A stretch of 17,490 nt of DNA. It comes from Chitinophagaceae bacterium. Lineage in GTDB: Bacteria > Bacteroidota > Bacteroidia > Chitinophagales > Chitinophagaceae. Of the stretch, positions 13,937 to 17,490 are shown piece after piece. The position numbers were made by a program, and so were the translations under genes. A model generated the notes under the pieces. That model had not been told where the DNA came from and did no database searches. It saw nothing but the letters and a program-made list of their open reading frames with translations. The DNA lies in assembly GCA_017882205.1 (NCBI GenBank), contig JADGPY010000285.1, forward strand, positions 1-17,490, in the 5' to 3' direction. Each line of letters begins with the position of its first letter. Within the stretch, counting starts at the first letter, position 1.

Positions 13937-16057
13937 TTGAACTCAACTCTACATATTGCTTTGGTTGGAAATCCTAACAGCGGAAAAAGTTCTGTATTCA
14001 ATTCGCTGACAGGATTAAATCAAAAGGTTGGCAATTTTCCCGGGGTTACGGTAGATAAAAAAACCGGGGTTGCAAAAATCTCAGCAGCATTTACAGCAAA
14101 TATCATTGATCTGCCGGGTACGTACAGCCTTTATCCTAAGCGAAATGATGAGTGGGTGACTTATAGAGTGTTGCTGAACCAGGATGTCGACGTTAAAGCA
14201 GACATTATCCTGCTTGTTGCAGATGCCTCCAATCTGAAACGGAACCTCTTATTCTGCTCACAGATCATTGACCTGAAACGGCCTGTTGTAGTTGCGCTAA
14301 CCATGATGGACCTTGCAAAGAAAAAAGGTATCCAGATTGACATCGCGGGTTTGGAAAGAGAATTGGGGGTGCCAGTAATTCCCATTAATCCCCGGAAGGA
14401 TAAAGGTTTTCCTGAATTAAAAAAAACCCTTGCTCAAACTGCTGAGAATTTATATAAGGCCCCGGCACGTGATTTTATTGATAGTAAAGCGTTTGCCCCT
14501 ATGGCTGTAAAAGATCTCTGTGAGCAATTTCCAGACATCAGTGAATACACAGCCATACACTACCTTATTAACCATGAGCATTTTTCATTTGATGAAGGAA
14601 AACAAAATCAAATTGAGAAAATTGAGGAAAAGAATGGGTTCAATCCAACACGAACTCAGGCAGAGGAAATTGTGCAGCGATACGGCAGGATCAAGCATAT
14701 TATGTCGCTAACAGTGATCGAAGAGGATCCGCTTCAGAAAGTCCTGTTTACGGAGCATCTTGATAATATTCTCTTGCACAGACTTTGGGGTTATATTATC
14801 CTGCTAACAGTGCTTTTTCTTTTATTCCAAAGTATCTTCTGGATAGCACAATATCCGATGGATGCGATAGAATGGAGTTTTGGTAAGCTGGCGGGCTTTC
14901 TTGGTTTCATACTTTCCTCTTCCTGGTTTAGCGATCTTTTAATTAATGGAGTGGTTGCCGGGCTTAGTGGAATTATGATATTCGTACCACAAATTATGAT
15001 CCTTTTTGGTTTGATCACTTTATTGGAAGATACAGGATATATGGCTCGGATCAGTTTTCTTTCAGATAAGCTGATGAGAAAAGCAGGCTTGAACGGAAAG
15101 AGTGTAATGCCGATGATCAGCGGACTTGCATGTGCAGTACCTGCCATCATGAGTGCCCGGAATATTGAAAATAAAAAAGAGCGTTTACTTACCATCATGT
15201 GCACCCCTTTGATGAGCTGTAGTGCGAGGTTGCCCGTATATACCATTCTGGTTGCTCTTATTATTCCAAAGCATTTATACTTCGGTTTCCTTAGCATGCA
15301 AGGTGTTGTGATGATGCTGCTGTATTTTCTTGGTACTGTCATGGCACTCACATCGGCCTACATTTTTAAATGGTTCATTAAAAGCACAGAGAGAAGTTTT
15401 TTCATCCTTGAATTACCCGTATATCGAGGTCCGAGGTGGAAGAATATTTTTTATACCATGGTTGAAAAAGCAAAAGTATTTGTGTTTCAGGCAGGGAAAG
15501 TAATCATGATGATCAGTTTATTACTTTGGGTGATGAGCAGTTATGGACCAACCCAAAAAATGACGTCCGTCACGGTGAGATATGAAAAGCTAGCCCTTGA
15601 AGATCCAGCCAATATAAAAGAGTTCAAGAAAGAAAAAAAGACTGCGTTGCTTGAAAACTCATTTGCCGGTATTTTAGGTCGGGCAATTGAGCCGGTTATT
15701 AAACCGTTGGGGTATGACTGGAAAATAGGGATTGCATTGATCACTTCTTTTGCAGCTAGGGAGGTTTTTGTAGGCACTATGGCAACGTTGTATAGTGTGG
15801 GCGATGATCCTGATCAAAACAATACTACTCTACGTCAAAAAATGTCGGCCGCTGTAAGGCCGGACGGGACCAAGGTTTATGACCTGGCAACCGGGCTTTC
15901 ATTACTTGTATTCTATGTACTGGCCATGCAATGCATGAGTACATTGGCTGTAGTAAAAAGAGAAACCAGGAGCTGGAAATGGCCAATTATACAATTGTTG
16001 TATATGACAGGGCTTGCCTACCTGATGAGCTTTGTGGTGTACACGATTTTTAAATAG
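13937..16057 (+). CDS. feoB: Ferrous iron transporter FeoB
   Basis: Inner-membrane Fe2+ permease with a cytosolic GTPase domain. The 706 residues start with G1 GNPNSGKS (11-18), G2 GVTVD (36-40) and G3 DLPGTYSL (58-65). G4 reads TMMD (122-125) where most FeoB have N-x-x-D, and the G5 region reads PINPRK. A helical regulatory segment is followed by the membrane core with two gate motifs, GLACAVPAIMSARNI (396-410) and CTPLMSCSARLPVYTIL (422-438), holding the conserved cysteines 399, 422 and 427. The C-terminal AAREVFVGTMATLYS and MQCMSTLAVVKRET segments are also typical. TTG at 13937 is the start: an in-frame TAA lies seven codons upstream and no ATG intervenes. feoA is not adjacent but at 890-1120. 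Confidence 0.96.
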   Translation: MNSTLHIALVGNPNSGKSSVFNSLTGLNQKVGNFPGVTVDKKTGVAKISAAFTANIIDLPGTYSLYPKRNDEWVTYRVLLNQDVDVKADIILLVADASNLKRNLLFCSQIIDLKRPVVVALTMMDLAKKKGIQIDIAGLERELGVPVIPINPRKDKGFPELKKTLAQTAENLYKAPARDFIDSKAFAPMAVKDLCEQFPDISEYTAIHYLINHEHFSFDEGKQNQIEKIEEKNGFNPTRTQAEEIVQRYGRIKHIMSLTVIEEDPLQKVLFTEHLDNILLHRLWGYIILLTVLFLLFQSIFWIAQYPMDAIEWSFGKLAGFLGFILSSSWFSDLLINGVVAGLSGIMIFVPQIMILFGLITLLEDTGYMARISFLSDKLMRKAGLNGKSVMPMISGLACAVPAIMSARNIENKKERLLTIMCTPLMSCSARLPVYTILVALIIPKHLYFGFLSMQGVVMMLLYFLGTVMALTSAYIFKWFIKSTERSFFILELPVYRGPRWKNIFYTMVEKAKVFVFQAGKVIMMISLLLWVMSSYGPTQKMTSVTVRYEKLALEDPANIKEFKKEKKTALLENSFAGILGRAIEPVIKPLGYDWKIGIALITSFAAREVFVGTMATLYSVGDDPDQNNTTLRQKMSAAVRPDGTKVYDLATGLSLLVFYVLAMQCMSTLAVVKRETRSWKWPIIQLLYMTGLAYLMSFVVYTIFK

Positions 16058-16083
16058 AGATATTCTCGCTTATTTGAAAGCAA

Positions 16084-17490
16084 TCAATTCTTAATAATTT
16101 TTATTGTTTTAAAAAGGTTGTTACCGGATAATATAAAATAATTCCCTGGAGCAAGTTGTTGCATGTTCCACGTTAGCTGATTGTTTCCTTTTGTTACTAT
16201 AAAAGATTTTGATGCGATCACTTTTTCATCTGCGCTAAACAGTTGAAATAAAATGGTCTCATTTTTTACAGCCTGAACCTGAAGATGTAAAAAATCAATA
16301 ACAGGATTTGGGAATACAACTATTTCGTCTCTAGTAATACCTACATTTATTTTAACTACCGGTGAATAAGTAAACCGTCCATCTATATCAATCATTTTAA
16401 GCCGGTAATAATTATTTCCATCAACCGGCATCTTATGAATGTAGCTGTAATGTATGTTCTGCGAGCTGTTGCCTGCCGCAGGCAGTACAGCTATTTTACT
16501 AAAAAGCTGATCGTCGCTCCATTCAACTTCAAAATCTTTTGTATTAAATTCCCCGGCGGTTATCCATTGCAACTGCACCTCTTGTGTATTCATTAACTTT
16601 CCTGTAAAATTTATTAATGTTAATGGCACTGGGCTGAAGATCGTTTGTGTACCTGCTGCATTGGTTTGATTATTGGTGACAGGGGGTGCAGTGGTATATC
16701 CAAAACTTACAGGATTTGCAGCGCCATCTAATTTAACAGTATTGCCAATTGTTGCGGCCGCATCGGTGTTAACAGTTATAATAAAGTAGCCCGATGCACC
16801 AGCTGCAATATTTAAAGTGCCAACATAATTAAAAGGAGCATTATAAGCATGCGGTGCAGCAAATAAAGCAGATGTAGCAGCTATTTGAGTTGCACCCGCT
16901 AAGGATGGAGCCGAAGCGTTAAAGAATATGTTTAGGGTAGTTAAATCATTATTATCATGCGTTCCGGTTAAAGTAAACTGGCTGCTGTTAACCACAACAG
17001 GAAAAGAAGTCACATCCATTTTTACAATATAAACTATGTTGTTGTTGGTTCCCCGTGCAATATTAGAAGAAGCAACGGGTGAAGTAGTAAGCGTAATACC
17101 TGAAGCCAGTATGGTTTGTAAGCCTGCGATATCGGTTTGGTTATTGGTCATGGTAGGCGCAGTGGTATATCCAAAAGTTACGGGATTTGCAGCACCATTT
17201 AATTTAATGGTATTACCAGTGGTTGCTGCTGCATCAGTATTAACTGCTATAATAAAATAACCCGTTGCACCGGCTGCCATATTTTGGGTGCCCACATAAT
17301 TAAACGTCGCATTATAAGTATGTGGTGCAGCAAATAAAGCAGATGCAGCAGCTATTTGAGTTGCACCGGATAAGGATGGGGCTGAAGCGTTAAAGAATAT
17401 GTTTAGGGTAGTTAAATCATTATTATCATGCGTTCCGGTTAAAGTAAACTGGCTGCTGTTAACCACAACAGGAAAAGAAGTCACATCCAT
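16084..17490 (-). CDS. Large repetitive secreted protein with type IX secretion sorting domain (C-terminal part)
   Basis: The gene runs off the right edge, so its N-terminus is missing; the Met at the edge is internal to a repeat, not a start. Of the 468 visible codons, residues 1-157 and 158-284 are two copies of a Thr/Ala/Asn-rich domain containing ARGTNNNIVYIVKMDVTSF, TLNIFFNASAPSL, GATGYFIIAVNTDA and NQT motifs. They resemble the beta-sandwich domain annotated as BNR-repeat neuraminidase N-terminal in Bacteroidota; that does not imply sialidase activity. Residues about 289-388 form a fibronectin-like region (TLINFTGKLMNTQEVQLQW to NNYYRLKMIDIDGRF). The end (about 392-468) is a type A sorting domain: VVFPNPVIDFLHLQV to LAPGNYFILSG and a Lys-rich tail. 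The protein is predicted to be exported across the outer membrane by type IX secretion and attached or released; probably adhesin-like. Confidence 0.88.
   Translation of the reverse strand: MDVTSFPVVVNSSQFTLTGTHDNNDLTTLNIFFNASAPSLSGATQIAAASALFAAPHTYNATFNYVGTQNMAAGATGYFIIAVNTDAAATTGNTIKLNGAANPVTFGYTTAPTMTNNQTDIAGLQTILASGITLTTSPVASSNIARGTNNNIVYIVKMDVTSFPVVVNSSQFTLTGTHDNNDLTTLNIFFNASAPSLAGATQIAATSALFAAPHAYNAPFNYVGTLNIAAGASGYFIITVNTDAAATIGNTVKLDGAANPVSFGYTTAPPVTNNQTNAAGTQTIFSPVPLTLINFTGKLMNTQEVQLQWITAGEFNTKDFEVEWSDDQLFSKIAVLPAAGNSSQNIHYSYIHKMPVDGNNYYRLKMIDIDGRFTYSPVVKINVGITRDEIVVFPNPVIDFLHLQVQAVKNETILFQLFSADEKVIASKSFIVTKGNNQLTWNMQQLAPGNYFILSGNNLFKTIKIIKN
16639..17490. repeat. 471-bp tandem repeat within the secreted protein gene
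   Basis: Sequence at 17020-17490 recurs with a shift of exactly 471 bp (157 codons) at 16639-17019, the left copy being cut off where the next domain begins. Bases 17384-17490 are identical to 16913-17019 over all 107 positions, whereas the left part of each unit shows many substitutions. More units may follow outside the window. Confidence 0.9.

Noticed and set aside
14463..14476. CACGTG core inside feoB as a parS
   Set aside because: Neither arm (flanks CCGG and ATTT) fits the consensus.
14791..15351. 186-codon open frame on the minus strand opposite feoB
   Set aside because: Antisense to the FeoB membrane core; its composition only mirrors the hydrophobic codons of feoB.
16163..16174. 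TGTTCCACGT in the secreted protein gene as a parS
   Set aside because: Only a half site; the right half (TAGCTG) does not match.

Overview
The window looks like chromosomal DNA of a Bacteroidota bacterium, most likely in or near the family Chitinophagaceae. The grounds are: moderately AT-rich DNA; genes without recognisable Shine-Dalgarno sequences; several upstream TAnnTTTG-like elements (the -7 box of the Bacteroidota primary sigma factor); a C-terminal type IX secretion sorting domain; an IPExxxVDY-family protein; a Rho factor with a long low-complexity N-terminal insertion; and the typical ybeY-mnmG gene pair. The genus-level placement is inference. No phage, insertion sequence, CRISPR array, tRNA or rRNA gene was seen.

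Left end (1-1.7 kb): ybeY and the start of mnmG run leftward. Two parS-like palindromes sit between them, the second inside the last codons of ybeY, which suggests an origin-proximal chromosome segregation locus. Divergently, feoA and nadD run rightward. Middle left (1.7-4.8 kb): a leftward lipoprotein-chrA pair (a chromate-transporter-family membrane protein with an in-frame 39-bp tandem duplication) and a divergent DUF3089 hydrolase lipoprotein. Centre (4.8-8.2 kb): asnS (leftward) and rho (rightward) diverge from a 280-bp spacer.

Selenium cluster (8.3-11.5 kb): mnmH (selU), an uncharacterised exported protein whose ATG overlaps the mnmH stop codon, and selD. MnmH and SelD together make 2-selenouridine at the wobble position of tRNAs. 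No selA or selB lies nearby and SelD itself uses Cys, so the local genes serve tRNA selenation rather than selenocysteine insertion. MnmG, at the left end, modifies the same wobble uridine.

Right part (11.5-17.5 kb): a leftward set encodes an exported M28 metallopeptidase with PDZ domain, an IPExxxVDY protein and a short pterin carbinolamine dehydratase. feoB (Fe2+ transporter, TTG start) diverges from it, about 13 kb away from feoA. The window ends inside a large repetitive secreted protein with 471-bp repeats and a type IX sorting signal.

Most genes here are ordinary housekeeping genes. The items most worth a second look are the parS pair, the exported protein between mnmH and selD, the duplication in chrA and the near-identical repeats in the secreted protein.
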